From: Microbacterium sp.
GTDB taxonomy: Bacteria > Actinomycetota > Actinomycetes > Actinomycetales > Microbacteriaceae
NCBI GenBank assembly: GCA_019510305.1
Contig: JAEKKN010000031.1
Coordinates: 1-61,050, forward strand
Length of the DNA stretch: 61,050 nucleotides
Direction of reading: 5' to 3'
The notes beneath the pieces were generated by a model. That model saw only the letters and a list, made by a program, of their open reading frames with translations. It had not been told where the DNA came from and made no database searches. Made by a program: the position numbers and the translations under genes. Numbering within the stretch: the first letter of the stretch is position 1; each line of letters begins with the position of its first letter. Positions 25,522-33,392 of this stretch are shown in pieces.

Positions 25522-25974
25522 ATGGGGACGCGCATCGGCTATGCCGTTGGTGCCTTCGACCTGTTTCACGTCGGGCATCTGAACCTTCTTCGTCACGCCA
25601 AGCAGCACTGCGACATTCTGATCGCGGGCGTCGTCAGCGACGAGATGCTGCGCCAGGTGAAGGGCATCGAGCCCGTCATCCCTACGGCGGAACGTGCGGA
25701 GATCGTTCGACACATCTCGTTCGTCGACGAGGTCTACGTCGAGACCAGTCCATCCAAGATGGACTCGTGGCGCGACGTGCAGTTCACCCACTTCTTCAAG
25801 GGTGACGACTGGCGAGGCACCGAGAAGGGCCTGCGCCTCGAGCGCGAGTTCGCCGAGGTCGGGGTGGAGGTCGTGTACTTCCCGTACACCGCTCACACCT
25901 CGAGCTCATCGCTGCGTCGAGCGCTCGACGCGATCACCGCCGGCGCGACGCCGGTTGCGGCGGCCGGCCACTGA
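25522..25974 (+). CDS. TagD-like nucleotidyltransferase (CDP-polyol type)
   Basis: A 150-residue cytidylyltransferase-family protein. It has YAVGAFDLFHVGHLNLLRHA, containing the HxGH nucleotide-binding motif; PTAERAEIVRHISFVDEV; HFFKGDDWRGTEKG; and, near the C-terminus, HTSSSSLRRAL in the place of the family's RTxGISTT motif. It most resembles glycerol-3-phosphate cytidylyltransferase, which would make CDP-glycerol for anionic glycan or lipid synthesis. The CDP-alcohol phosphatidyltransferase in the same locus is a possible consumer. Substrate is not proven; the altered last motif leaves room for another alcohol or sugar phosphate. Confidence 0.83.
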   Translation: MGTRIGYAVGAFDLFHVGHLNLLRHAKQHCDILIAGVVSDEMLRQVKGIEPVIPTAERAEIVRHISFVDEVYVETSPSKMDSWRDVQFTHFFKGDDWRGTEKGLRLEREFAEVGVEVVYFPYTAHTSSSSLRRALDAITAGATPVAAAGH

Positions 25975-25981
25975 CCCCCGC

Positions 25982-26064
25982 CCGTACCGCCTGTCTGCAC
26001 CGCATGGCTGGGGGCCGGAATCTGGGGTTCCGGCATCCGTGCGTCGCTGCCGCAGGCGGTACGG
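25982..26064 (+). other. long structured inverted repeat between the TagD-like and glutaredoxin genes
   Basis: Outer arms CCGTACCGCCTG (25982-25993) and CAGGCGGTACGG (26053-26064) match perfectly over 12 bases. Inside lies a second hairpin, GCCGGAA/TTCCGGC with a TCTGGGG loop (about 26014-26034), and a GCAC/GTGC pair between the two. No U-run follows. It could be a terminator, an RNA element or a small RNA. The arms and nesting are read directly; the role is unknown. Confidence 0.6.
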
Positions 26065-26104
26065 AGTCGGGAACACGCCCGGCCCTCTCCCATCGCCGCC
26101 GCCG

Positions 26105-26110
26105 TAGGCT
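26105..26110 (+). promoter_or_regulatory. -10 element of a leaderless glutaredoxin transcript
   Basis: TAGGCT ends 6 bases before the ATG at 26117, so transcription is expected to begin at or next to the A of the start codon. No Shine-Dalgarno is present between them, which fits a leaderless mRNA. Confidence 0.55.
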
Positions 26111-26116
26111 TGATGC

Positions 26117-26380
26117 ATGACCACTCCTGCAGCATCCGAGATCACGATGTTCGGCGCCGACTGGTGCCGCGACTGCATCCGCACGAAGAAGCAGCTCGAC
26201 GAGCTCGGCATCGAATACACCTATGTCGACCTGGTCGCCGACCCCGCCGCGGCAGACATCGCCAAGGAGATCTCGGGCCGCACCAACATCCCCGTCGTCG
26301 TGTATCCCGATTCCTCGCATCACGTCGAGCCCTCGAACGCCGACGTCGAAGCGAAGCTCCGCGAGCTCGCCCTGATCTGA
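26117..26380 (+). CDS. mycoredoxin/glutaredoxin-like protein
   Basis: An 87-residue thioredoxin-fold protein with an intact C-x2-C active site (FGADWCRDCIRTKKQL). The cis-Pro loop is GRTNIPVVVYPD. Size and the WCxxC form match actinobacterial mycoredoxin-1-type proteins, which reduce mycothiol mixed disulfides in the cytosol. No dedicated reductase is nearby. The gene appears monocistronic and leaderless, and the MFS transporter downstream has its own -10 element. Confidence 0.88.
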   Translation: MTTPAASEITMFGADWCRDCIRTKKQLDELGIEYTYVDLVADPAAADIAKEISGRTNIPVVVYPDSSHHVEPSNADVEAKLRELALI

Positions 26381-26396
26381 CGACTCATCGCGCCGC

Positions 26397-26402
26397 TACA
26401 CT
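26397..26402 (+). promoter_or_regulatory. -10 element of a leaderless MFS transporter transcript
   Basis: TACACT ends 6 bases before the ATG at 26409, with no ribosome site between. The spacing is identical to three other genes in this window. Confidence 0.5.
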
Positions 26403-26408
26403 GGCGCG

Positions 26409-27785
26409 ATGAGCACCGAGGCTCGACCCGAGCGAGCATCCGCCGCACGCCTCCCTGCGCGCACGATCGCGCTGTACGCGATCGGCTCGCTGGGAACCGG
26501 CGGCTATGCCACGCTGCCCGGGCTCGTGCTGACGTACTTCCTCACCGACAACCTCGGGGTCGCCGCCCTCGCGGCCGGCCTGATCGTCACCTCGGCCAAG
26601 ATCTGGGACGTGGTGATCGACCCGCTCATCGGCGCCGCGTCCGATCGACAGCTGGCGAGCACAGGATCGCGGCGCGGGTTCATGATCACCGGAGCGATGA
26701 CGCTGCCGCTGTTCTTCGCTCTCACCTTCGCCGTGCCTCCGTCATGGGGGCCGACGGCCGGAGCGATCTGCGTACTGCTCGCCTTCCTCGCGACGGCGAC
26801 CTCGTTCAGCCTGTTCCAGGTGCCCTACGTCGCGCTCCCCGCCGAGCTGACCGGCAGTTACGACGAGCGCACTCGTCTGCTCGGCTGGCGCGTGATCGTG
26901 CTCACCGCAGCCATCCTGCTGTTCGGCGCGGGCGGGCCCGAACTGCGCAGAGCGGGCCCGGATCAGGTGATCGGATACCTGCTGATGGGCATCGCGGCGG
27001 GTCTGGTGATCGGCATCGGCATGTACGTGGCGTCGAAGACGGCGGATGCGGCGGCGAGCCGCGTCGCGCCCGCCTCCCCCACGGAGCATCCGCCGAGCGT
27101 GAGGGAGCAGTACGCCTCGGGATTCCGCGCCCTGCGCCGCAGCCAGCCGTTCCGCGCTCTGCTCACGACCTTCCTGCTTCAGGCGCTCGCGACGGGAACC
27201 ATGCTCGCCGGCGCGCAGTACGTGGCCACTTGGGTGCTGCGATCGGAGGACGCCGTGACGCTGGTGTTCCTCGCACTCGTCGGGCCCGCGCTGCTCGCGA
27301 CACCGGGTTGGACCTCGATCGCACGCCGCATCGGCAAGGAACGCGCGTTCCGCATCGCCAGCGCCGTGTTCACGATCGCCGCCGCCTCCATCACGGCGGC
27401 CGTCTGGGCTCCCGGTGCATGGATCTATGCATCCGTCGCCGTCGCCGGCATCGCCTACGCCGGTCTGCAGTCCCTGCCGATGGCGATGCTGCCCGACGTC
27501 ATCTCGCACGACGAACGCACGAACGCGCCCGGGCAGGCCGGAACCTTCACCGGAGTCTGGACCGCAGGCGAGACCGTCGGCTTCGCCCTCGGTGCGACCT
27601 TCGTCTCGCTCACGCTCGCCGCGACCGGCTACGTGTCGACCGTCGCAGGCGCGACAGCGCAGCAGCCGGATGCCGCCGTCACCGGCATCGTGCTGAGCTT
27701 CAGCATCCTGCCCGCCGTGCTCATGGCCGCGAGCATCGTGGCTCTCTCTCGCTACCGTCTGCGCCGGAGCGACATCGAGGCCTGA
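26409..27785 (+). CDS. MFS transporter of the GPH (glycoside-cation symporter) type
   Basis: A 458-residue protein with about 12 membrane segments. Cytoplasmic loop 2-3 has KIWDVVIDPLIGAASDRQL, the conserved DPxxGxxSDR form of MFS_2/GPH transporters. A central cytoplasmic loop (about residues 210-240) is Pro/Ser rich. The second half contains PDVISHDERTN and a helix pair typical of the family. GPH members carry sugars or related solutes with H+ or Na+; the substrate here is unknown. It follows the glutaredoxin gene by 28 bases but probably has its own leaderless promoter. Confidence 0.85.
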   Translation: MSTEARPERASAARLPARTIALYAIGSLGTGGYATLPGLVLTYFLTDNLGVAALAAGLIVTSAKIWDVVIDPLIGAASDRQLASTGSRRGFMITGAMTLPLFFALTFAVPPSWGPTAGAICVLLAFLATATSFSLFQVPYVALPAELTGSYDERTRLLGWRVIVLTAAILLFGAGGPELRRAGPDQVIGYLLMGIAAGLVIGIGMYVASKTADAAASRVAPASPTEHPPSVREQYASGFRALRRSQPFRALLTTFLLQALATGTMLAGAQYVATWVLRSEDAVTLVFLALVGPALLATPGWTSIARRIGKERAFRIASAVFTIAAASITAAVWAPGAWIYASVAVAGIAYAGLQSLPMAMLPDVISHDERTNAPGQAGTFTGVWTAGETVGFALGATFVSLTLAATGYVSTVAGATAQQPDAAVTGIVLSFSILPAVLMAASIVALSRYRLRRSDIEA

Positions 27786-27868
27786 GCCCGCAGCGGGACG
27801 AAACGCCTCTTCCGCACCCCGACCTCGTCCTCCGGCATAAGCTGGGATCCCGCTTTAAGGAGACGCCG

Positions 27869-29638
27869 ATGACTTCTGCGACAACGCCCGCCACGAAGAC
27901 GGATGCCGCCCCGCCTGTGATCGCCGAACTGAGTGATGGTCAGCGCGCGGATCTCGACACGGCGATCGGCGAGCTGCAGACCGGCACCTCGATCTGGTCG
28001 GCGCTGACGATCGCACAGCGTGTCACCCTGCTTCGAGCGGTGCGCACGAGCGTCGCATCCGCTGCCGAAGACTGGGCGAACACGGCGTCGGCTTCGAAGG
28101 GTCTCGATGCCCGGCATCCGCTCCGCGGCGAGGAGTGGCTGAGCGGCCCGTACAGCGTGCTCGGCGCACTCGACGCGTACATCGAGACGCTGTCCCGACT
28201 CGCGAACGGCACCAACCCTCTCGACGGCATCACGATCGACCGCGCGCCGGGCGGGCGCACGCGGGTCCACGCCTTTCCGCTGACCGGCATCGATCGATTC
28301 CTGTTGTCGGGTTTCACCGGCGAGGTATGGCTCGAGCCCGGCACCACGCCGAATCAGGCGCGCGCCGCCGCCGGGCTCGCCCAGCGCACGCCGACCGAAT
28401 CCGGCGGAGTCGGCCTGGTGCTCGGCGCAGGCAACATCACCTCGATTCCCGTGCTCGACGTGCTGTACGAGCTGCTCGCGCACAACCGCACCGCTCTGCT
28501 CAAGGTCAATCCCACGCAGGACGCTCTGGTGCCGGTCTACAAGCGCGCATTCGCGCCGCTCATCGAACCCGGGCTCCTCAGGATCGTCCGCGGTGGCCCC
28601 GCGGTCGGCGCCTACCTGACCGGGCACCCCGATCTCGTCCACGTGCACATCACGGGATCGGCAGCGACCTTCGACGCGATCGTCTGGGGCGCGGGCGCGG
28701 CCGCCACACGCCGCCGACGCGAGAACCGCCCGCAGCTGAAGAAGCCGATCACCGCCGAGCTCGGCGGGGTGTCGCCGATCATCGTCGTCCCAGGCGATTG
28801 GACCGCCGCAGACCTCACGTACCAGGCTGAGCACATCGCCACGATGCGCCTGCAGAACAGCGGTCACAACTGCATCGCCGGCCAGGTCGTCATCCTGTCG
28901 AGCGACTGGGCGCAGGCCGACCAGTTCCGTGCCGAGCTCCGCCGCGCCTACGCGAACGCCCCCGAGCGACCGATCTGGTACCCCGGGGCGCCCTCTCGAA
29001 TGGGGCTTGCGGCAGACGCCTACCCTGACGCGCTCGTGCTCGGCGATCGGGTGCTGGTCGAGATCGGCGACGGCGACGACTCCGCCGCCCTGCGCAGCAC
29101 CGAGTACTTCGCTCCCGTGCTCGGCGTCGTCACCGTGCCCGGTTCCGGTCAGGCCTTCCTCGACGCGGCCGTCGCCTACGCGAACGACGAGCTGCAGGGC
29201 ACGCTGGGCGCGAACCTGCTGATCGACCCCGCGACCGAGAAGTCGCTCGGCACGGGATTCGAGAGGGCGATCGCCGACCTGCGCTATGGCTCGATCGCGA
29301 TCAACGGCTGGACCGCGTTCGGGTTCATCACTCCGACGCTCACGTGGGGCGCCTTCCCGGGCAGCACGATCGCCGACGTCGGCAGCGGGATCGGTGTCGT
29401 GCACAACGCCCTGCTGCTCGACGCAGTGGAGCGTTCGGTGATCCGCGGACCGTTCCGGCCGTTCCCGCGATCACTGCCCGGAGCCAACGGCGGAGGGCGG
29501 CTGACAATTCTGCCGAAGCCGCCCTGGTTCGTGTCGGCTCGCACCGGCGCCGACGTCAGCGAGGGGCTCACGAGGTTCCGGGCGAACGGCGGCGCGGCCC
29601 TGCTCGTGAAGACTCTGCTGAAGGCACTGCGCGCGTAG
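27869..29638 (+). CDS. aldehyde dehydrogenase family protein, long form
   Basis: A 589-residue NAD(P)-dependent dehydrogenase-fold protein. It keeps the cofactor region (GLVLGAGNITSIPVLDVLYE, ALLKVNPTQ), HITGSAATFDAIV, the Glu-containing KPITAELGGVSPIIVV, and a catalytic-Cys candidate in QNSGHNCIAGQVVIL (the usual form is GQxC). The C-terminal part has an ALDH-like AINGWTAFGFITPTLTWGAF. It is about 100 residues longer than standard ALDHs. The ATG at 27869 follows TTAAGGAGA; a longer frame upstream overlaps the MFS gene. Substrate unknown. Probably cytosolic. Confidence 0.85.
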   Translation: MTSATTPATKTDAAPPVIAELSDGQRADLDTAIGELQTGTSIWSALTIAQRVTLLRAVRTSVASAAEDWANTASASKGLDARHPLRGEEWLSGPYSVLGALDAYIETLSRLANGTNPLDGITIDRAPGGRTRVHAFPLTGIDRFLLSGFTGEVWLEPGTTPNQARAAAGLAQRTPTESGGVGLVLGAGNITSIPVLDVLYELLAHNRTALLKVNPTQDALVPVYKRAFAPLIEPGLLRIVRGGPAVGAYLTGHPDLVHVHITGSAATFDAIVWGAGAAATRRRRENRPQLKKPITAELGGVSPIIVVPGDWTAADLTYQAEHIATMRLQNSGHNCIAGQVVILSSDWAQADQFRAELRRAYANAPERPIWYPGAPSRMGLAADAYPDALVLGDRVLVEIGDGDDSAALRSTEYFAPVLGVVTVPGSGQAFLDAAVAYANDELQGTLGANLLIDPATEKSLGTGFERAIADLRYGSIAINGWTAFGFITPTLTWGAFPGSTIADVGSGIGVVHNALLLDAVERSVIRGPFRPFPRSLPGANGGGRLTILPKPPWFVSARTGADVSEGLTRFRANGGAALLVKTLLKALRA

Positions 29639-29749
29639 CCCGCCGAACCTGCGACCGAACACGCCACTGGTCACACCAACGGTGACCCGGCCCGGCCCAG
29701 CCCGCCACACCTGCGACCGACTACACCAACTGGTCACACCAACGGCGAC
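29637..29749. repeat. imperfect direct repeat of about 50 bases, period 62-63
   Basis: Two copies (29637-29686 and 29699-29749) share CCTGCGACCGA and ACTGGTCACACCAACGG, with about 85 percent identity by eye. The first copy also forms a small hairpin GGTCAC/GTGACC, which is broken in the second. They fill most of the gap between the dehydrogenase and the convergent peptidase gene, and may serve as a terminator or protein-binding array. Confidence 0.65.
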
Positions 29750-29811
29750 ATGAGCGCGTCGTCGCGAGCGACGCTCACCGGGGCCATCGCCCAGCGCACC
29801 GGGGCGAGCGG

Positions 29812-30783
29812 TCAGCGCGCCGCGAAGCGATCGGTCGCCGCGCGGAGGGCGCGCTGGATGCCGGGCTCGGCGGCTGAGTGCCCGGCGTCGTCGACGACCA
29901 CGAACTCCGCTTCGGGCCAGGCCCGGTGCAGATCCCACGCAGTCATCATCGGCGTGCACACGTCGTGCCGCCCCTGCACGATCACGGCGGGGATGTGCCG
30001 GATGCCGTCGACCCCCGCGATCAGCTGCCCTTCCTCCCACCAGCCGCGATGGACGAAGAAGTGGTTCTCGATGCGTGCGAACGCGATGGCCCTGTGCGCA
30101 TCCGACATCGAGGCGATCTGCTCGGCGTCCGGCACGAGCGTCACGGTCGAGGCCTCCCACGTCGTCCAGGCGACCGCGGCGGGTTCGTGCACGGCCGGAT
30201 CGGGATCGAACAGCCGCCGATGGTACGCCTCGATCATGCGGGTGCGCTCGAGCACGGGGATGGGCGCGACGTACGCCTCCCACAGGTCGGGGTAGAGAGC
30301 TGCGGCACCGCCCTCGTAGAACCACTCGAGCTCCTCGCGTCGCAGCGTGAAGATGCCGCGGAGGACGAGCTCGGTGACGGCATCCGGGTGCGCCTGCGCG
30401 TAGGCGAGCGCGAGCGCGCTCCCCCACGAGCCGCCGAACACCTGCCAGGCGGTGATGCCGAGGTTCTTGCGCAGCAGCTCGATGTCGGCGATCAGATGCG
30501 CCGTGGTGACGTAGCGCAGGTCGGCGCCGGGATCGCTCGCGTGCGGCGTGCTGCGTCCGCAGCCGCGCTGATCGAGCAGCACGATGCGATACGACTCGGG
30601 GTCGAAGAACCGCCGCTGCCAGGGTGAGGTGCCGCTGCCCGGTCCGCCGTGCAGGAAGACGACCGGCTTGCCCTCGGGGTTGCCGCTGACCTCCCAGTAC
30701 ATGCGGTGGCCGTCGCCCACGAGCAGTTCGCCCGTCTCATACGGCTCGATCGGCGGATACAGCGCATCCAGATTCATCGTCAT
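29812..30783 (-). CDS. pip: prolyl aminopeptidase
   Basis: A 323-residue alpha/beta hydrolase. It shows the oxyanion motif FLHGGPGSGTSPWQRRFFDP, the LLDQRGCGRSTPH signature of proline iminopeptidases, and the nucleophile elbow FGGSWGSALALAYAQ. The catalytic Asp is probably in GRHDVCTP, and the His in DDAGHSAAEP. It removes N-terminal proline from peptides in the cytosol. Length and motifs match the S33 family. The ATG at 30783 has GGAGG upstream; a second ATG two codons later is possible. It is convergent with the dehydrogenase gene and 33 bases from the metallopeptidase start side. Confidence 0.95.
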   Translation of the reverse strand: MTMNLDALYPPIEPYETGELLVGDGHRMYWEVSGNPEGKPVVFLHGGPGSGTSPWQRRFFDPESYRIVLLDQRGCGRSTPHASDPGADLRYVTTAHLIADIELLRKNLGITAWQVFGGSWGSALALAYAQAHPDAVTELVLRGIFTLRREELEWFYEGGAAALYPDLWEAYVAPIPVLERTRMIEAYHRRLFDPDPAVHEPAAVAWTTWEASTVTLVPDAEQIASMSDAHRAIAFARIENHFFVHRGWWEEGQLIAGVDGIRHIPAVIVQGRHDVCTPMMTAWDLHRAWPEAEFVVVDDAGHSAAEPGIQRALRAATDRFAAR

Positions 30784-30816
30784 CGATCCTCCAGATCACA
30801 GACCTACCCCTGAACG

Positions 30817-31719
30817 CTACTGGGGTCCGAGCTGATCCCCTGGGAGCGTGAACGTCGCGGCGCACACATCGAGACCGTTCGCGTACCCGTTCGCGAACCA
30901 GAACTGCCGTTCCTCGCTGGTGCCGTGCGTGAAGCTCTCGGGGTTCACGAAGCCGCCGGACTGCTCCTGGATGTGGTCATCGCCGACCACGAGGGCGGCG
31001 TTGAGCGCATCGCGGCGCTGCTCCTCGGTGGACGGCTGCAGATAGGGGACGCCATCGGCGTCCTTCTCCTCGGACATGCGCGCGATCCACGCTCCCGCAT
31101 AACAGTCGGCCTGCAGCTCGGTGCGCACGCTGTTGCTGTCCGGTCCGGTGCCGTTGTTCGGATACTTGTCCATCGTGCCGGTGATGTACTGGATGTGGTG
31201 CCCCCACTCGTGCCCGACGATGTAGAGCTGCGCGAGCTCGTTGGCGGATGCTCCGAACTGCTGCTGCATGAGCTGGAAGAACGTCGGGTCGATGTAGACC
31301 GTCTGATCCGGCGGGCAGTAGAAGGGGCCCACCGCGTTGGATGCCGTGCCGCATGCGGTCGTGGCCGACCCGTCCACGACGACCATTCCCGGCTTCACGT
31401 AGCCCGTGACGTTGTCCTCCCAGAACGCGTTCAGTGCGACTTCGGCTCCCGCCATGCGGCAGTCGACCTTCTCATTCGCGTCCTGACCGGTCTTGCACTC
31501 CGTGAGACTCGACTCCTCGGGCGAACCCGCACCCCCACCGCCTCCGCCGCTGCCGTCGCCGGACGGGATCAGTCCCGTCAGGTCGATGCCCAGCAAAGGC
31601 CCCGCGATCAGCGCGATGATTCCGAGCAGGCCGATGCCACCGGCGCCGGCGACGACGGCTCCCCGCCCGCGCCGACGTGTCGTGTTGGTCGAGATGTCGG
31701 CATCCGGATTGAACGTCAT
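30817..31719 (-). CDS. membrane-anchored neutral zinc metallopeptidase (YpfJ type)
   Basis: A 300-residue protein: a short cytoplasmic N-terminus, one membrane helix (about residues 20-45), a glycine-rich linker and an extracytoplasmic protease domain. The zinc site is LYIVGHEWGHHIQYITG (HExxH) with a third-ligand Glu probably in TELQADCYAGAW. This matches the neutral zinc metallopeptidase family (pfam04228). Four or more Cys residues outside the membrane could form disulfides. It diverges from mdh across a 44-base gap. Its own -10 element sits 6 bases before the ATG. Natural substrate unknown. Confidence 0.9.
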   Translation of the reverse strand: MTFNPDADISTNTTRRRGRGAVVAGAGGIGLLGIIALIAGPLLGIDLTGLIPSGDGSGGGGGGAGSPEESSLTECKTGQDANEKVDCRMAGAEVALNAFWEDNVTGYVKPGMVVVDGSATTACGTASNAVGPFYCPPDQTVYIDPTFFQLMQQQFGASANELAQLYIVGHEWGHHIQYITGTMDKYPNNGTGPDSNSVRTELQADCYAGAWIARMSEEKDADGVPYLQPSTEEQRRDALNAALVVGDDHIQEQSGGFVNPESFTHGTSEERQFWFANGYANGLDVCAATFTLPGDQLGPQ

Positions 31720-31725
31720 GGATCG

Positions 31726-31731
31726 AGGGTA
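31726..31731 (-). promoter_or_regulatory. -10 element of a leaderless metallopeptidase transcript
   Basis: On the reverse strand TACCCT ends 6 bases before the ATG at 31719, with no ribosome site between. It lies back to back with the mdh promoter. Confidence 0.5.
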
Positions 31732-31751
31732 CTCCGGGGCGGCTGCCGTCG

Positions 31752-31757
31752 TAGGCT
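31752..31757 (+). promoter_or_regulatory. -10 element of a leaderless mdh transcript
   Basis: TAGGCT ends 6 bases before the mdh ATG at 31764 and no Shine-Dalgarno intervenes. The same hexamer and spacing occur before the glutaredoxin gene. Confidence 0.55.
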
Positions 31758-31763
31758 CTGAAT

Positions 31764-32753
31764 ATGACCACGACCATCACGATCACCGGTGCCGGCGGAC
31801 AGATCGGCTACGCACTGCTGTTCCGCATCGCCGCAGGAGATCTCCTCGGTCCGGATGAGAAGGTGCGGCTGCGGCTGCTCGAGATCCCGCAGGGCCTCGG
31901 AGCCGCCGAAGGCGCGGCCCTCGAGTTGCAGGACGGCGCGTTCGGGCTGCTGGAGGACGTGGAGGTGACGGATGCCGCGGCCACCGGTTTCGACGGCTGC
32001 GATCTCGCTCTGCTGGTGGGCGCGCGGCCCCGCGGGCCCGGTATGGAACGCGGCGATCTGCTCGCGGCCAACGGGGGGATCTTCGGGCCGCAGGGCCGCG
32101 CGATCGCCGAGAACGCGGCGCCCGGAGTACGCGTGACGGTCGTGGGCAATCCGGCCAACACCAACGCGCTGATCGCCGCCGCATCGGCCGAGGGGGTTCC
32201 GGCCGAACGCTTCAGCGCGCTCACCCGGCTCGACGAGAACCGCGCACGGGCGCAGCTCGCGCAGACCCTGGGCATGCCGGTCGACACGGTGCGGCGAGTG
32301 CCGATCTGGGGCAACCACTCCGCCAGCCAGTTCCCCGACATCTCTCACGCCACGGTCGCGGGCCTTCCTGCATCCGAGGCGCTGGCGAAGATCGTCGGCG
32401 ACGTGCCGACGTGGCTGGAGCAGACCTTCATCCCGCGCGTCGCGAAGCGCGGCGCCGAGATCATCCAGGTGCGCGGATCGTCATCCGTCGCGTCCGCGGC
32501 GAGCGCGACCATCGACCACGTGCGCGACTGGGCGCTCGGAACCGACGACTGGACCTCCGCTGCCGTGGTGTCGCACGGCGAGTACGGCGTTCCTGAGGGC
32601 CTCATGTCCTCGTTCCCCGTGCGGTCGATCGACGGCGAGTGGCACGTCGTCGAGGGGCTCGAGATCGACGACTGGGCCCGAACGCGCATCGACGCCTCGG
32701 TGGCCGAGCTCGTCGAGGAACGGGACGCGGTCCGGGCCCTCGGGCTCCTCTGA
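31764..32753 (+). CDS. mdh: malate dehydrogenase
   Basis: A 329-residue NAD-dependent malate dehydrogenase of the tricarboxylic acid cycle. It has the Rossmann motif [16 protein letters not shown], the substrate-loop arginines in [34 protein letters not shown], and the catalytic His in [12 protein letters not shown]. Length and the long-form GxGGQIGY start are typical of the actinobacterial and cytosolic eukaryotic-like group. It is probably transcribed alone; a long inverted repeat follows its stop codon. Confidence 0.97.
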   Translation: MTTTITITGAGGQIGYALLFRIAAGDLLGPDEKVRLRLLEIPQGLGAAEGAALELQDGAFGLLEDVEVTDAAATGFDGCDLALLVGARPRGPGMERGDLLAANGGIFGPQGRAIAENAAPGVRVTVVGNPANTNALIAAASAEGVPAERFSALTRLDENRARAQLAQTLGMPVDTVRRVPIWGNHSASQFPDISHATVAGLPASEALAKIVGDVPTWLEQTFIPRVAKRGAEIIQVRGSSSVASAASATIDHVRDWALGTDDWTSAAVVSHGEYGVPEGLMSSFPVRSIDGEWHVVEGLEIDDWARTRIDASVAELVEERDAVRALGLL

Positions 32754-32760
32754 TCCCGCT

Positions 32761-32830
32761 GCACCTCCGGCACGTCGAGACGGCGTATCCCGAGGCGCTC
32801 CGAGCAGGGCAGAATGGATGCCGGAGGTGC
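32761..32830 (+). promoter_or_regulatory. inverted repeat that can mask the next ribosome site
   Basis: GCACCTCCGGCA (32761-32772) is the exact complement of TGCCGGAGGTGC (32819-32830), with 46 bases between. The right arm contains the Shine-Dalgarno GGAGG of the gene starting at 32834. A transcript reading through from mdh could fold so that this site is hidden. A shorter transcript starting inside the loop (possible -10 CAGAAT near 32810) would lack the left arm. Confidence 0.6.
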
Positions 32831-32833
32831 GCG

Positions 32834-33304
32834 ATGAGCGAGACGAACGAGACGGCGAAGTCCACGGCATCCGTCGACGAAGCCCTGACCAGCCCTTTGC
32901 ACCTGCCGCACGCGGCGGCCGAGTGCCCCAAGTGCTTCACCGAGCTGCAGCAGAACCGCGACTTCTGGTCGGCGCGCCCTGACGGGTCGCGTCTGGTCGG
33001 CCTCGTCGTGTCGCGCGAGGGGATGCCGTCGGTCGTCGAGCAGCGTGAAGACCTGACGCGCTTCGGAGTGCCGATCGAAGGGTTCCGGCATCCCGCCCCC
33101 GACATCCTCGAGAGCTGGAGCGACCGCATCGCCCGGCTGATCGCGACCCTGCGCACGGGCGACGTGCTGGTCGTGGCGAACATCAACGCCCTCGGCCGCG
33201 ATGCGGAAGAAGGCAACCGCGCCGTGGCGGAACTGCGCCGCCACGGAATCATGGTGAAGGTGCTCAACCACAACGCGCGACACCTCGCCGACGCCTCCCG
33301 CTGA
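32834..33304 (+). CDS. degenerate resolvase-fold protein of unknown function
   Basis: A 156-residue protein. After a short N-terminus with a CPKC pair, residues from about 50 follow the serine-recombinase catalytic fold: RLVGLVVSREGMPSVVEQRE, then DRIARLIATLRTGDVLVVAN, INALGRDAEEGNRA and LRRHGIMVKVL. The serine of the RVS motif is kept (VVS), as is the last Arg of DRLGR. The first Arg of RVS and the first Arg of DRLGR are replaced by Val and Ala, and there is no C-terminal DNA-binding domain. It is probably not an active recombinase. The ATG at 32834 follows GGAGG closely. Confidence 0.72.
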   Translation: MSETNETAKSTASVDEALTSPLHLPHAAAECPKCFTELQQNRDFWSARPDGSRLVGLVVSREGMPSVVEQREDLTRFGVPIEGFRHPAPDILESWSDRIARLIATLRTGDVLVVANINALGRDAEEGNRAVAELRRHGIMVKVLNHNARHLADASR

Positions 33305-33327
33305 GCCGCAGACCGCGAGCATGCGAA

Positions 33328-33361
33328 AGCCGGCTGCCACCCGAGAGGGTGACAGCCGGCT
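33328..33361. terminator. bidirectional hairpin terminator
   Basis: AGCCGGCTGCCACCC (33328-33342) pairs with GGGTGACAGCCGGCT (33347-33361), one mismatch, loop GAGA. It separates the forward resolvase-like gene from the convergent WXG100 gene. Confidence 0.85.
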
Positions 33362-33392
33362 CAGACGCTGACCGCGTCAGTGACTCACAGTG

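Noticed and set aside
32834..33304. Resolvase-like gene as sign of a mobile element
   Set aside because: No DNA-binding domain, no terminal repeats or transposase, incomplete active site, and housekeeping neighbours.
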